From the NCBI GenBank assembly GCA_964387075.1, contig CAYLVB010000008.1, positions 189,826-253,825 of the forward strand: 64,000 nucleotides of DNA. Direction: 5' to 3'. The position numbers and the translations under genes were made by a program. This document shows positions 1 through 7,747 of this stretch, in pieces. Below the pieces are notes generated by a model. It had not been told where the DNA came from. It saw only the letters and a program-made list of their open reading frames with translations, and searched no databases. This DNA comes from PALSA-968 sp964387075 (lineage in GTDB: Bacteria > Bacteroidota > Bacteroidia > B-17B0 > Aurantibacillaceae). The number at the start of each line of letters is the position of its first letter. Positions within the stretch are counted from its first letter, which is position 1.

Positions 1-2
1 GT

Positions 3-92
3 GTGCTGCACCAGAGCGTAGCCTTCTTTTTGTTCGCCACATTCCTATACGTTTTGTTCCACTTTCGCGTTAAGCAAAAAAGCACCGTATGA
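3..92 (+). CDS. C-terminal end of a membrane protein, possibly heme A synthase (partial)
   Basis: An open frame enters from the window's left edge and ends at a TGA at 90-92. The last 29 residues read as one hydrophobic helix beginning LHQSVAFFLFATFLYVL and followed by a short basic tail (FRVKQK). A Leu-His-Gln motif at the start of a final helix is what I would expect in COX15/CtaA heme A synthase, where the His ligates heme. This is an inference from a very short piece; any polytopic membrane protein could end this way. The stop overlaps the ATG of the next gene (ATGA), so the two are probably cotranscribed. Confidence 0.45.
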   Translation: MLHQSVAFFLFATFLYVLFHFRVKQKSTV

Positions 93-568
93 GAACGCTG
101 AAAAATATTCTTATTCTTTTGATCACGCTCTCGCTGTTCTCTTGTATCAGCGAGTTCAAGGAGCTGTCGGTCTCAAGCATAGACGATTTTAAGGTAACAA
201 AGATCACGAAGGACGGAATTGAAGGCGAGATCCAGGTTAGTATCAAGAACCCAAATAACATGTCGTTCAAAGTTTTCCGTTCCAAAGCCGATATTATTTA
301 TGGCGGTATGAAATTGGGTAAGGCGAAAATTGTAAAGAAAGTAAGGATCCCGGCCAATTCAAGCGCTACGCATACTTTTTACCTGAAGGGAAATACCAAG
401 GATATGTCGATTGCCGAATTACCCGGCCTGCTTGCGGGCAAGAACAAGCAGATGGAGATCAAAGGCTATATCAAGGCCGGTAAGTTCTTTTACCGAAAAA
501 AATTTCCCATCGACGAGAAGCAAAGACTAAAAGGACTAGACTTTAAAGGCGGCATACCCGGATTTTGA
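89..568 (+). CDS. LEA-type (LEA14-like) lipoprotein
   Basis: The 159-residue protein starts with a lipoprotein signal peptide: a charged start, the hydrophobic stretch ILILLITLSL and a lipobox LFSC with the acylated Cys at residue 19. The mature part resembles the LEA type 2/WHy fold: an immunoglobulin-like beta-sandwich with the typical phrase 'IQVSIKNPNNMSFKVFRSKADIIYGG' region (residues about 48-72), then a segment describing alternating beta strands. Proteins of this family are usually periplasmic or outer-membrane anchored and of unknown function in bacteria. It overlaps the upstream frame by ATGA and the downstream gene by TGATG, so it belongs to a compact operon with a GT-C-like membrane protein and an FAD oxidoreductase. 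Function is not known. Confidence 0.8.
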   Translation: MRTLKNILILLITLSLFSCISEFKELSVSSIDDFKVTKITKDGIEGEIQVSIKNPNNMSFKVFRSKADIIYGGMKLGKAKIVKKVRIPANSSATHTFYLKGNTKDMSIAELPGLLAGKNKQMEIKGYIKAGKFFYRKKFPIDEKQRLKGLDFKGGIPGF

Positions 569-2133
569 TGAGGACATTCCTGCATAAGATAAAAGAGACA
601 CTGGTTCGCTACGAGGGACTTATTTTTTTCATCGTTGCAGTCATCAATCTTTTTCCGCTTTTTTCCAGGCAGTTCTTTCCTTTCATGGATGCTCCGGCGC
701 ATTTGTATAATGCCAAATTGATCAACCAGATGGTCTTTGGCCATAATGAGTTCTTAAGAGAATATTTTGCTTTTAATCCTGTCATTGTTCCTAATTGGAT
801 GTCGCATATCATTATGTCGCCCCTGCATGGCTTTTTTGAGCCGGGTAATGTTGAGAAGATCTACCTCATTTCTTATTTTTTCTTATTCCCCTATGCTTTG
901 CGTTATTGTGTAATGGGCATGAACCGGGAAAACAAATACATCGCTTACCTGGGTTTTCCACTCGCTTATAACACACTGGCCATGTATTCTTTTTTCAATT
1001 TTTCGTATGGCCTCGTGTTCTTCCTGTTGTGTGTGGGCTATTTTTACCGGCATCATGCCTTTGGAAAGGCTACCTGGAAACATTACCTGGGCCTTTTCAT
1101 TTTATTACTCTGTGTTTACCTCTGCCATTTAGTGGTGTTGATGATCACTCTTTTATGTATGGCCTTCATGTTTCTCAACGCTTTGTGGCTGGACCGCCCT
1201 TCCTTTTTTAAGAAATTATTTTCCGTAAGGACCGCCCTGCTTATAGTGGTTTCTCTTCCATCCCTTGTGCTGTTGCTGCTTTACCTGAAGGCGTTTCATA
1301 CGAGTGCGGGTACGTACGAGTTTCTTGAAAAAAGGGAACTGCTGGAATACCTTCTGAACGGAAGACATTTCATTTCGTTCGGGTTTGCCGAAAATTATAA
1401 TTCGGGGCTTCTGGCCTTCTTGATCTTTTGCCTTTTTTTGCCGGCTTTGTATTTTGTTCTGTGCGAAGCGAAACAACATTTTTTCGCCTCTTCCCGGCTT
1501 TTCTTAGGGGCTATCCTGGTGGCGGTGCTCGGGTTGTATTTTTATCTGCCTAACTCTGATGGTGTGGGAGGGTATGTTTCAATTCGATTGTGCATTCTCA
1601 TTTTTATTATTGTAGTACTTTTCAGTTCGGCATTCAGGCACAACCGGGTCTTCCTGGGTTGTGTGCTGTTCATTTCACTGTATATACAGCATAACCGGTT
1701 GAAATTGTATAATGAGATCATCGTTTCAAGGAACCGGGCGGTAACGGAGATAAGGGACCAGGCGGTGTTCGTTGAGCCAAATTCATTTCTGTTCTCATTT
1801 AAGATAGACGACGATTGGCTTAGCGGGCACCAATATAATTATTTGTGCCTCGACAAGCCTGTGGTTGCGGTGCAGGACTATGAATGCATGACCGGATATT
1901 TTCCGCTGGTATGGAAGAGCAACATGCTTTTTGCCACGCTTAATGAAGACCTGCATACTTTCAGTAATTTTGAAAGAGTAAAAGAAGTTACCCATAACCG
2001 TCCTATATACTATTGGGTACTGGGTAGTTTAGAACAGCAAACAGAGCCGGTTAAAGCGTTAAAAATAAACCTCGAAAAACATTGTATTCTCCTAAATTCC
2101 AATAACTTTGCAAGCCTTTATAAATTGAGATAG
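568..2133 (+). CDS. Polytopic membrane protein, GT-C glycosyltransferase-like
   Basis: This 521-residue protein has about 10-12 hydrophobic helices. The first follows a cytoplasmic start (residues about 17-35) and leads into a loop with DAPAHLYNAKLI. An acidic residue followed by a histidine at this position is reminiscent of the first periplasmic loop of GT-C/ArnT-like enzymes, which transfer sugars from polyprenyl-phosphate donors. The C-terminal 150 residues are soluble. A TTG lies one codon upstream, but the ATG at 568 is preferred: it overlaps the previous stop (TGATG) and is a standard start. The next gene begins immediately after its stop. The substrate cannot be told. An alternative is an uncharacterised family of membrane proteins with no transferase activity. 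Confidence 0.6.
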   Translation: MRTFLHKIKETLVRYEGLIFFIVAVINLFPLFSRQFFPFMDAPAHLYNAKLINQMVFGHNEFLREYFAFNPVIVPNWMSHIIMSPLHGFFEPGNVEKIYLISYFFLFPYALRYCVMGMNRENKYIAYLGFPLAYNTLAMYSFFNFSYGLVFFLLCVGYFYRHHAFGKATWKHYLGLFILLLCVYLCHLVVLMITLLCMAFMFLNALWLDRPSFFKKLFSVRTALLIVVSLPSLVLLLLYLKAFHTSAGTYEFLEKRELLEYLLNGRHFISFGFAENYNSGLLAFLIFCLFLPALYFVLCEAKQHFFASSRLFLGAILVAVLGLYFYLPNSDGVGGYVSIRLCILIFIIVVLFSSAFRHNRVFLGCVLFISLYIQHNRLKLYNEIIVSRNRAVTEIRDQAVFVEPNSFLFSFKIDDDWLSGHQYNYLCLDKPVVAVQDYECMTGYFPLVWKSNMLFATLNEDLHTFSNFERVKEVTHNRPIYYWVLGSLEQQTEPVKALKINLEKHCILLNSNNFASLYKLR

Positions 2134-3570
2134 ATGTCCCAAAAAGTAGCTGTTATTGGTGCCGGACCTGCGGGAATTACGGCGGCATATGAGCTTGCTA
2201 AACAAGGAGTTGCGGTAGATGTATACGAAGCTTCCGATTCTGTGGGTGGGATGTCCAAATCCATCGAATTATGGAACCAGACCGTAGATATTGGTCCGCA
2301 CCGCTTTTTCAGTAACGATACCCGTATCAATAAAATATGGCTGGAAGTGGCTGGGCGCGATTACCGCATGGTGAACCGTCTTACCCGCGTGTACTACAAA
2401 CGTAAATTCTTCTATTACCCGGTAAAATTATTTGACGCGCTTAAGAACTTGGGAATTGGCGAGGCGATGAAGAGTGCTTTCAGCTTCATGAAAGAAAAAA
2501 TTGTTCCAACCAAAGATAAAGGCACTTTCGAATCGTGGGTTACGCAGCGTTTTGGGAAGCGCCTGTACGAGATCTTCTTCAAAGAATACACCGAGAAGCT
2601 CTGGGGAATAAAATGTACGGATCTCGATTCTGATTTTGCGGCGCAGCGCATTAAAAAATTATCGCTTTGGGAGGCTTTCAAGGGTGCTATCTTCAAAGGT
2701 TCTTCCAAAAAGCATAAAACGCTGGTGGATGTATTTGCATATCCTACGGGCGGCACAGGAATGATCTATGTGCGCATGGCCGAGTTCGTAAAACAAAAGG
2801 GCGGCAACGTATTCCTGAAAACCCCCATCGAAAAGATCATCACCGACAACAAAACGGCCAAAGGCGTTACGCTTACCGACGGAACCTCAAAGGAATATGA
2901 CGTGGTTATTTCTTCCATGCCTTTAACACTCATGGTAAGTCGCCTTGCTGAAACGCCACAGAACATCATTGACAATTGTAAGAATCTAAAATACCGCAAC
3001 ACCATCATCGTGTACCTGCACGTTGACGGTAAGGATCTTTTCCCCGACAACTGGCTTTACATCAACTCAAACGACGTAAAGACCGGGCGTATCACTAATT
3101 TCCGCAACTGGGTTCCTCAATTATACGGCAAGGAAAATTCAAGCATCCTCGCTTTGGAATACTGGTGCTACGACGAAGACACGATCTGGAAAGAAGACAA
3201 CGACAAGCTCATCGAGCTTGCCACAAAAGAAATTGAAGTTACAGGCTTAACCAAAGGGGCAAAAGTAATGGGTGGGCACGTTTACCGCATACCCCGTTGC
3301 TATCCTGTGTATTCTACGGGCTATAAAGAGCAATTACAGCCTGTTGAGGATTTCCTGAAAACGTATAAGAACCTGATCCCTATAGGCCGCTACGGGGCTT
3401 TTAAATATAACAACCAGGATCATTCTATACTCATGGGATTTCTTGCGGCGGAAAATGTTGCGAAAAATGCCGGCCACGATCTCTGGGTGATCAATACCGA
3501 TTACGAAAGCTACCAGGAGCAGTCACTAATTACGGAAACAGGATTACAGGAAAAAAAGGCCGAAGCTTAA
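2134..3570 (+). CDS. FAD-dependent oxidoreductase, amine oxidase / UDP-galactopyranose mutase superfamily
   Basis: The 478-residue protein opens with an FAD-binding Rossmann motif (VIGAGPAGITAAYELAKQG, about residues 6-24), the acidic end of beta2 (VYEAS), and the GG motif SVGGMSKS typical of the protoporphyrinogen oxidase / amine oxidase / UDP-galactopyranose mutase clan. The segment DIGPHRFFS around residue 53 fits the glycan- or terpenoid-linked members of this clan found in Bacteroidota. A C-terminal stretch (IPIGRYGAFKYNNQDHSILMG, near residues 415-435) carries the second FAD-contact region. It directly follows the GT-C-like gene without a gap, so it probably acts in the same pathway, for instance on a lipid- or nucleotide-linked sugar. 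The substrate is unknown. Confidence 0.75.
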   Translation: MSQKVAVIGAGPAGITAAYELAKQGVAVDVYEASDSVGGMSKSIELWNQTVDIGPHRFFSNDTRINKIWLEVAGRDYRMVNRLTRVYYKRKFFYYPVKLFDALKNLGIGEAMKSAFSFMKEKIVPTKDKGTFESWVTQRFGKRLYEIFFKEYTEKLWGIKCTDLDSDFAAQRIKKLSLWEAFKGAIFKGSSKKHKTLVDVFAYPTGGTGMIYVRMAEFVKQKGGNVFLKTPIEKIITDNKTAKGVTLTDGTSKEYDVVISSMPLTLMVSRLAETPQNIIDNCKNLKYRNTIIVYLHVDGKDLFPDNWLYINSNDVKTGRITNFRNWVPQLYGKENSSILALEYWCYDEDTIWKEDNDKLIELATKEIEVTGLTKGAKVMGGHVYRIPRCYPVYSTGYKEQLQPVEDFLKTYKNLIPIGRYGAFKYNNQDHSILMGFLAAENVAKNAGHDLWVINTDYESYQEQSLITETGLQEKKAEA

Positions 3571-4304
3571 TCGCGCTTCTCGCCGTTCTGGTATTTTTCG
3601 GTCTTGGTCATTTTACCGCTCTCGTCATAAGCCTTCCACTCACCGTCCTTCACGTAGTCCATTTTATCGGCGCTGTAGCGTAAAGTTCCTTCTTCTTTGA
3701 TCTTGCCGGTCTCAAAAAATTCCTTGTGCATGTAGATCTTCTTGCGCTTGTCGGTCAATTCAAAGATCACCTCAGCGAAACCGTTCTCAAAAAAGGTGTT
3801 TCGTTTGATGAGATAATCATTATCGCCATGACTTTCTTCGTAGAGATCCATGTTGCCATTGGGATAATAATCGATCTCTTTATTGGGCACGCGGTTGTAG
3901 TAATGCACTTCTGATTTTATCTTTCCATCAGGGTAATAGATGAACACCTCGCAATGTTTGGAATCCTGTATGCGATACACACGTTCGATCTGTCCGTTCT
4001 CCCAGTAATTTTTGTAAGCCCGCAGCTGGCCATCCACATAAAATCCTTTGTGCAGCAATTTTCCACTCTTGTAAAAATCATCCCACCAGCCCTGGATGTT
4101 GTACCCTTTTTTATCATAACGTACAGAGTCGCCACCCATCATCGGGGTCATTTTTTCGTACATGGTGATGCCGTAAGTGGAATCAACTACTTCGGCCGGA
4201 TCGAAACGGCGAAGCTGTGGCACCTGGTCGGTAAAATCCTGCGCCATTTGAGAAAATGAGTAAAAAAAGAAAAGGGAGAAAAAGGCAAGGAGTATTCTTT
4301 TCAT
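3567..4304 (-). CDS. Secreted MORN-repeat-like protein (MORN_2 type)
   Basis: The 245-residue protein has an N-terminal signal peptide (MKRILLAFFSLFFFYSFS). The rest is built from short repeats of the form 'YxNGxIexxxxY', e.g. YWENGQIERVY, YYPDGKIKSEVHY, YYPNGNMDLYEE, FFETGKIKEEG and AYDESGKMTKTEKY. This is the MORN variant common in Bacteroidota exported proteins and often annotated as toxin-antitoxin 'YwqK'-like. Its role is unknown. It starts 7 bp after the trxB stop on the same strand, so it is likely cotranscribed with trxB. Its stop overlaps the stop of the convergent FAD oxidoreductase by 4 bp. Confidence 0.75.
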   Translation of the reverse strand: MKRILLAFFSLFFFYSFSQMAQDFTDQVPQLRRFDPAEVVDSTYGITMYEKMTPMMGGDSVRYDKKGYNIQGWWDDFYKSGKLLHKGFYVDGQLRAYKNYWENGQIERVYRIQDSKHCEVFIYYPDGKIKSEVHYYNRVPNKEIDYYPNGNMDLYEESHGDNDYLIKRNTFFENGFAEVIFELTDKRKKIYMHKEFFETGKIKEEGTLRYSADKMDYVKDGEWKAYDESGKMTKTEKYQNGEKRD

Positions 4305-4311
4305 TTTGGTA

Positions 4312-5256
4312 TTAATGTATTCCGGCTTCGGCCAGGTAGCGCTCAGCGTCGAGGGCGCCCATGCACCCGCTGCCTGCCGCTGTTACCGCCTGCCTGTATA
4401 TCTTATCCTGCGCGTCGCCCACCGCGAACACGCCTTTTATCTTTGTTTTACTGGTACCGGGAACGGTGATGATATATCCGCTCTCATCCATGTCTAACCA
4501 GCCTTTAAAAATATCCGTATTGGGTTTGTGCCCTATAGCCACAAAGAATCCGGTAACATCAAGTTTGCGTTCCTGCCCCGTTTTGTGATTGATGATCAAA
4601 GCGCCGTTCACTGTTTTTTCGCCAAGAATTTCTTTGGTTTCGCTGTCCCACAGGATCTCAATATTGGGCGTATTCATCACGCGCTGTTGCATCGCTTTGG
4701 AAGCGCGCATCTCGCTTCGGCGAACGATCATGTATACCTTTTTACAAAGCTTGGCAAGATAGGTGGCTTCTTCGGCGGCAGTATCTCCGGCGCCTACAAT
4801 GGCCACATCCTGGCCCTTAAAAAAGAAACCGTCGCACACGGCGCAAGCAGAAACACCGAAACCATTTAGTTTTTCTTCGCTGGGCAATCCTAACCATTTG
4901 GCCGAAGCGCCGGTGGCAATGATAACCGTGTTGGCATGTATCTCGGTGGTCTCATCGATCCAGACCTTGTGCACAGGCCCAGTGAGATCAACTTTGCTGG
5001 CGTAACCAAAACGCACATCGGTACCAAAACGCTCGGCCTGCGCTTTAAAATCTTCCATCATCTCGGGGCCTTGTATGCCTTTTGGATAACCCGGGTAGTT
5101 CTCTACCTCGGTGGTTATGGTAAGTTGTCCCCCGGGTTGTAAACCTGTGTACATGAGGGGTTTCAGTGCGGCGCGTGCGGCGTAAATAGCGGCGGTGTAT
5201 CCGGCGGGTCCCGATCCGATGATCAGGCAGTTGACTTTTTCAATGGCAGTACTCAT
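4312..5256 (-). CDS. trxB: Thioredoxin-disulfide reductase
   Basis: This 314-residue flavoenzyme reduces thioredoxin with NADPH in the cytoplasm. It shows the FAD dinucleotide motif GSGPAGYTAAIYAARA (residues 14-29), the redox-active disulfide ACAVCDG (Cys138, Cys141), the NADPH motif GAGDTAAEEATYL near residue 155, and the C-terminal FAD motif GVFAVGDAQD. Length is typical for the low-molecular-weight bacterial TrxB. A TAnnTTTG box lies about 23 bp upstream of the ATG. A MORN-repeat secreted protein follows within 7 bp. Confidence 0.97.
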   Translation of the reverse strand: MSTAIEKVNCLIIGSGPAGYTAAIYAARAALKPLMYTGLQPGGQLTITTEVENYPGYPKGIQGPEMMEDFKAQAERFGTDVRFGYASKVDLTGPVHKVWIDETTEIHANTVIIATGASAKWLGLPSEEKLNGFGVSACAVCDGFFFKGQDVAIVGAGDTAAEEATYLAKLCKKVYMIVRRSEMRASKAMQQRVMNTPNIEILWDSETKEILGEKTVNGALIINHKTGQERKLDVTGFFVAIGHKPNTDIFKGWLDMDESGYIITVPGTSKTKIKGVFAVGDAQDKIYRQAVTAAGSGCMGALDAERYLAEAGIH

Positions 5257-5278
5257 ACATTCACTCTCAAATAGTATA

Positions 5279-5286
5279 CAAAAATA
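5279..5286 (-). promoter_or_regulatory. Candidate -7 promoter box for trxB
   Basis: On the minus strand the bases read TATTTTTG, an exact match to the Bacteroidota -7 consensus TAnnTTTG, 22 nt before the trxB ATG. No convincing -33 TTTG was seen at the usual spacing, so confidence is limited. Confidence 0.4.
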
Positions 5287-5320
5287 CCATAAAAGCCCTT
5301 TTTAATAGCTTAATCTGGAT

Positions 5321-5328
5321 TACTTTTG
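5321..5328 (+). promoter_or_regulatory. Candidate -7 promoter box for uvrC
   Basis: TACTTTTG matches TAnnTTTG exactly and lies 109 nt upstream of the uvrC ATG in the divergent trxB-uvrC gap. The T-rich stretch at 5299-5303 could serve as a degenerate -33 element. Confidence 0.35.
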
Positions 5329-5437
5329 AACATAAAAACTAACACAATTTAGCTTTCAAAAAGTGTGCAAAAAAGTAGCCTGCAAAGCCTAAAAATGGAC
5401 TTAAATGGCAGGCATTTTGCAATAGAAAGCCGCCTTT

Positions 5438-7237
5438 ATGGAAATAGCCGCGCATATAGAGACCATACTTAAAACGCTGCCCGATAAGCCCGGGGTATAT
5501 CGTTATTACGATGCAGAGGAAAATATCCTCTATGTGGGGAAGGCCAAGAACCTGAAAAAGCGTGTAAGTTCCTATTTCACAAAAGAGCACGAGAACTCAC
5601 GTTTGCGCATGTTGGTGCGCAAGATCGCGGATATAAGAACCCTGGTAGTAAGCACCGAATATGATGCCTTGCTTCTGGAGAACAATCTCATTAAAGAACA
5701 TCAACCCAAATACAATGTAAGTTTAAAGGACGATAAGACCTATCCCTGGATCTGCCTGAAAAGGGAGCCGTACCCCCGACTTTTTTATACCCGTAAAAAG
5801 ATCAAGGATGGATCGGAGTATTTTGGTCCTTACGCTTCGGTTACTTCTGTAAAAACGCTGCTGGGATTCATCAAAGAAAATTTTCACCTGCGCACCTGTT
5901 CGCTCGACCTTTCCGAAAAAAAGATCGCAGAGAAAAAATATCGCCCTTGTCTCGATTACCACCTGGGCACCTGCAAAGCGCCTTGTGTTTCTTTGCAAAC
6001 GATGGAAGATTACGATGCAAGTATACGGCAAATAAAGAACATCATTCGCGGCAGGACCGGTTCGGTGATACGCGAACTAAAAGCGCAGATGCAGGATCAT
6101 TCCGAAAAAATGGAATTTGAGAAAGCGCAGGAAGTGAAAGAGAAAATAGAGGCGCTCGAAAAGTACCAGGCCAAATCAACCGTGGTGAGCAATACCATAG
6201 AAGACCTGGATGTAGCGGGAATGGTGAAGGAGAACGATACCTATTTCGTAACCTATTTTCGGGTGGCCAATGGCGCCATCATTGCTTCGCAATCTGTGGA
6301 AGTGAAGAAAAAACTGGATGAGACCGACAGCGACATTCTGCTTTACGCCATTTACGACCTACGTACCGAGCTGCAGAGCACGTCCAGGGAAATTGTAGTA
6401 CCGTTCTATCCCGGGAGCGAATTTCCGGATGCGAAATTCTTTGTGCCTAAGGCCGGCGATAAAAAACTGTTGCTCGACCTCTGTGAAAGGAACGCGGAAC
6501 AACATCGTGTAGACAAGAACAGCCAGTTGGCCATCATGGACCCGGAAGAGCATACCAAGCGGATCCTCGCGCAAATGAAAAAGGATCTGCGCATGAAAGA
6601 AGAGCCGGTGCGCATCGATTGTTTTGATAACTCCAACATACAGGGCCATCACGCGGTAAGCGCCATGACCGTTTTCATAAACGCGAAGCCGGCTAAAAAA
6701 GAATATCGCCACTTTAATGTGAAAACTGTTGAGGGTCCGGATGATTTTGCGACGATGGAAGAAGTGATCTATCGCCGCTATTCACGCGTGCTGGAAGAGG
6801 GACAGGGCATGCCTCAATTGATAGTGATAGATGGCGGAAAAGGGCAACTGGGCGCGGCCTGTAACAGTTTGCAGAAATTAGGTTTGCTGGGAAAGGTAAC
6901 CATCATTGGTATTGCCAAACGACTGGAGGAGATCTTTTATCCCGGCGACCCCATCCCGCTTTACCTCGATAAAAGATCGGAAACGCTCCGCATCATCCAG
7001 CACATACGCGACGAGGCGCATCGTTTTGGCATTACCCATCACCGGAAAAGAAGAAGCAAGAGCACGATCACGACAGAGCTTAACCGGATAAAAGGCATCA
7101 GCGATTCTACGGCGCAAAAATTATTGTCAGAATTCAAGTCTGTAAAAAAGATAAAGGAAACTCCTTTGGAAGAATTAGAGAAAGTTGCCGGCAAGGCAAA
7201 AGCAAAGCTGGTTTACGACTATTTTCAGAAGGCTTAA
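5438..7237 (+). CDS. uvrC: Excinuclease ABC subunit C
   Basis: UvrC makes the two incisions around a DNA lesion after UvrAB recognition. The 599-residue protein has the full architecture: an N-terminal GIY-YIG nuclease (GVYRYYDAEENILYVGKAK, residues about 19-37) with the Arg/Glu region following; a cysteine-containing segment (CSLDL... CLDYHLGTCKAPC, residues about 150-180); a UVR/UvrB-binding motif rich in Glu/Lys around residues 220-245; the RNase H-like 3' nuclease domain with IDCFDNSNIQG and LIVIDGGKGQL; and C-terminal helix-hairpin-helix repeats (IKGISDSTAQKLLSEF). It stands alone on the plus strand; its stop overlaps that of convergent gcvH by 3 bp. Confidence 0.97.
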   Translation: MEIAAHIETILKTLPDKPGVYRYYDAEENILYVGKAKNLKKRVSSYFTKEHENSRLRMLVRKIADIRTLVVSTEYDALLLENNLIKEHQPKYNVSLKDDKTYPWICLKREPYPRLFYTRKKIKDGSEYFGPYASVTSVKTLLGFIKENFHLRTCSLDLSEKKIAEKKYRPCLDYHLGTCKAPCVSLQTMEDYDASIRQIKNIIRGRTGSVIRELKAQMQDHSEKMEFEKAQEVKEKIEALEKYQAKSTVVSNTIEDLDVAGMVKENDTYFVTYFRVANGAIIASQSVEVKKKLDETDSDILLYAIYDLRTELQSTSREIVVPFYPGSEFPDAKFFVPKAGDKKLLLDLCERNAEQHRVDKNSQLAIMDPEEHTKRILAQMKKDLRMKEEPVRIDCFDNSNIQGHHAVSAMTVFINAKPAKKEYRHFNVKTVEGPDDFATMEEVIYRRYSRVLEEGQGMPQLIVIDGGKGQLGAACNSLQKLGLLGKVTIIGIAKRLEEIFYPGDPIPLYLDKRSETLRIIQHIRDEAHRFGITHHRKRRSKSTITTELNRIKGISDSTAQKLLSEFKSVKKIKETPLEELEKVAGKAKAKLVYDYFQKA

Positions 7238-7614
7238 GCGCCTACCAGGGCTTTGTACGCAGCAACATCCAATAATGCGCTCACGTCTGCTGCATTGTCA
7301 ACCGTACATTTGATCATCCAGCCGTCTCCATAAGGATCGTTGTTCACCAGTTCGGGATTCGCGTCGATCTTGGTGTTCACTTCCAGTACTTTCCCGGTCA
7401 AAGGCATGAAGAGGTCAGACACTGTTTTTACAGCCTCTACAGTTCCGAACACCGCTTCCTTAGCAACTGTTTCACCAACGGTACTTACGTCCACGTAAAC
7501 AATATCGCCCAATTCTTTCTGTGCGAAATCCGTGATGCCGATATAAGCTTCTTTGCCTTCTACACGCACCCACTCGTGGTCTTTGGTGTATTTTAAGTTG
7601 TCAGGAAAATTCAT
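7234..7614 (-). CDS. gcvH: Glycine cleavage system H protein
   Basis: The 126-residue H protein carries the lipoyl arm that shuttles the aminomethyl group between the P, T and L proteins of glycine cleavage. The lipoyl-lysine site is clear: FGTVEAVKTVSDLFMP, with the modified Lys at position 63. Length is normal. It lies downstream of sprA on the same strand, an order (ruvA-sprA-gcvH) recurring in Bacteroidota. A perfect TAnnTTTG box 80 bp upstream suggests its own promoter. The P and T genes are not in the window. Confidence 0.96.
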   Translation of the reverse strand: MNFPDNLKYTKDHEWVRVEGKEAYIGITDFAQKELGDIVYVDVSTVGETVAKEAVFGTVEAVKTVSDLFMPLTGKVLEVNTKIDANPELVNNDPYGDGWMIKCTVDNAADVSALLDVAAYKALVGA

Positions 7615-7671
7615 ATTGTATCTGGTTTTATTGTTAAGATGAGCGCTCTATGAGCTGCTTCATTTGAGGAG

Positions 7672-7692
7672 CCCCATAGGGATGGCTTCGCC
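7672..7692 (-). repeat. Short GC-rich palindromic leader element (copy 1)
   Basis: Between the -7 box and gcvH lies CCCCATAGGGATGGCTTCG followed by CC (plus strand). Two small inverted pairs are visible: CCC/GGG around AT(A), and GGC/GCC around TTC. It aligns at 17 of 21 positions with the element at 21679-21699, which also directly follows a TACATTTG box but in the opposite orientation relative to transcription. Confidence 0.5.
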
Positions 7693-7693
7693 A

Positions 7694-7701
7694 CAAATGT
7701 A
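7694..7701 (-). promoter_or_regulatory. Candidate -7 promoter box for gcvH
   Basis: Minus-strand TACATTTG matches TAnnTTTG exactly. A TTTG (plus-strand CAAA at 7726-7729) sits 24 nt further upstream, slightly longer than the usual spacing. Transcription would start inside or just before the GC-rich element at 7672-7692. Confidence 0.5.
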
Positions 7702-7747
7702 CTAATTATGTTGAAAATCCGGCCGCAAAGCAAAAAATTTTATATCC

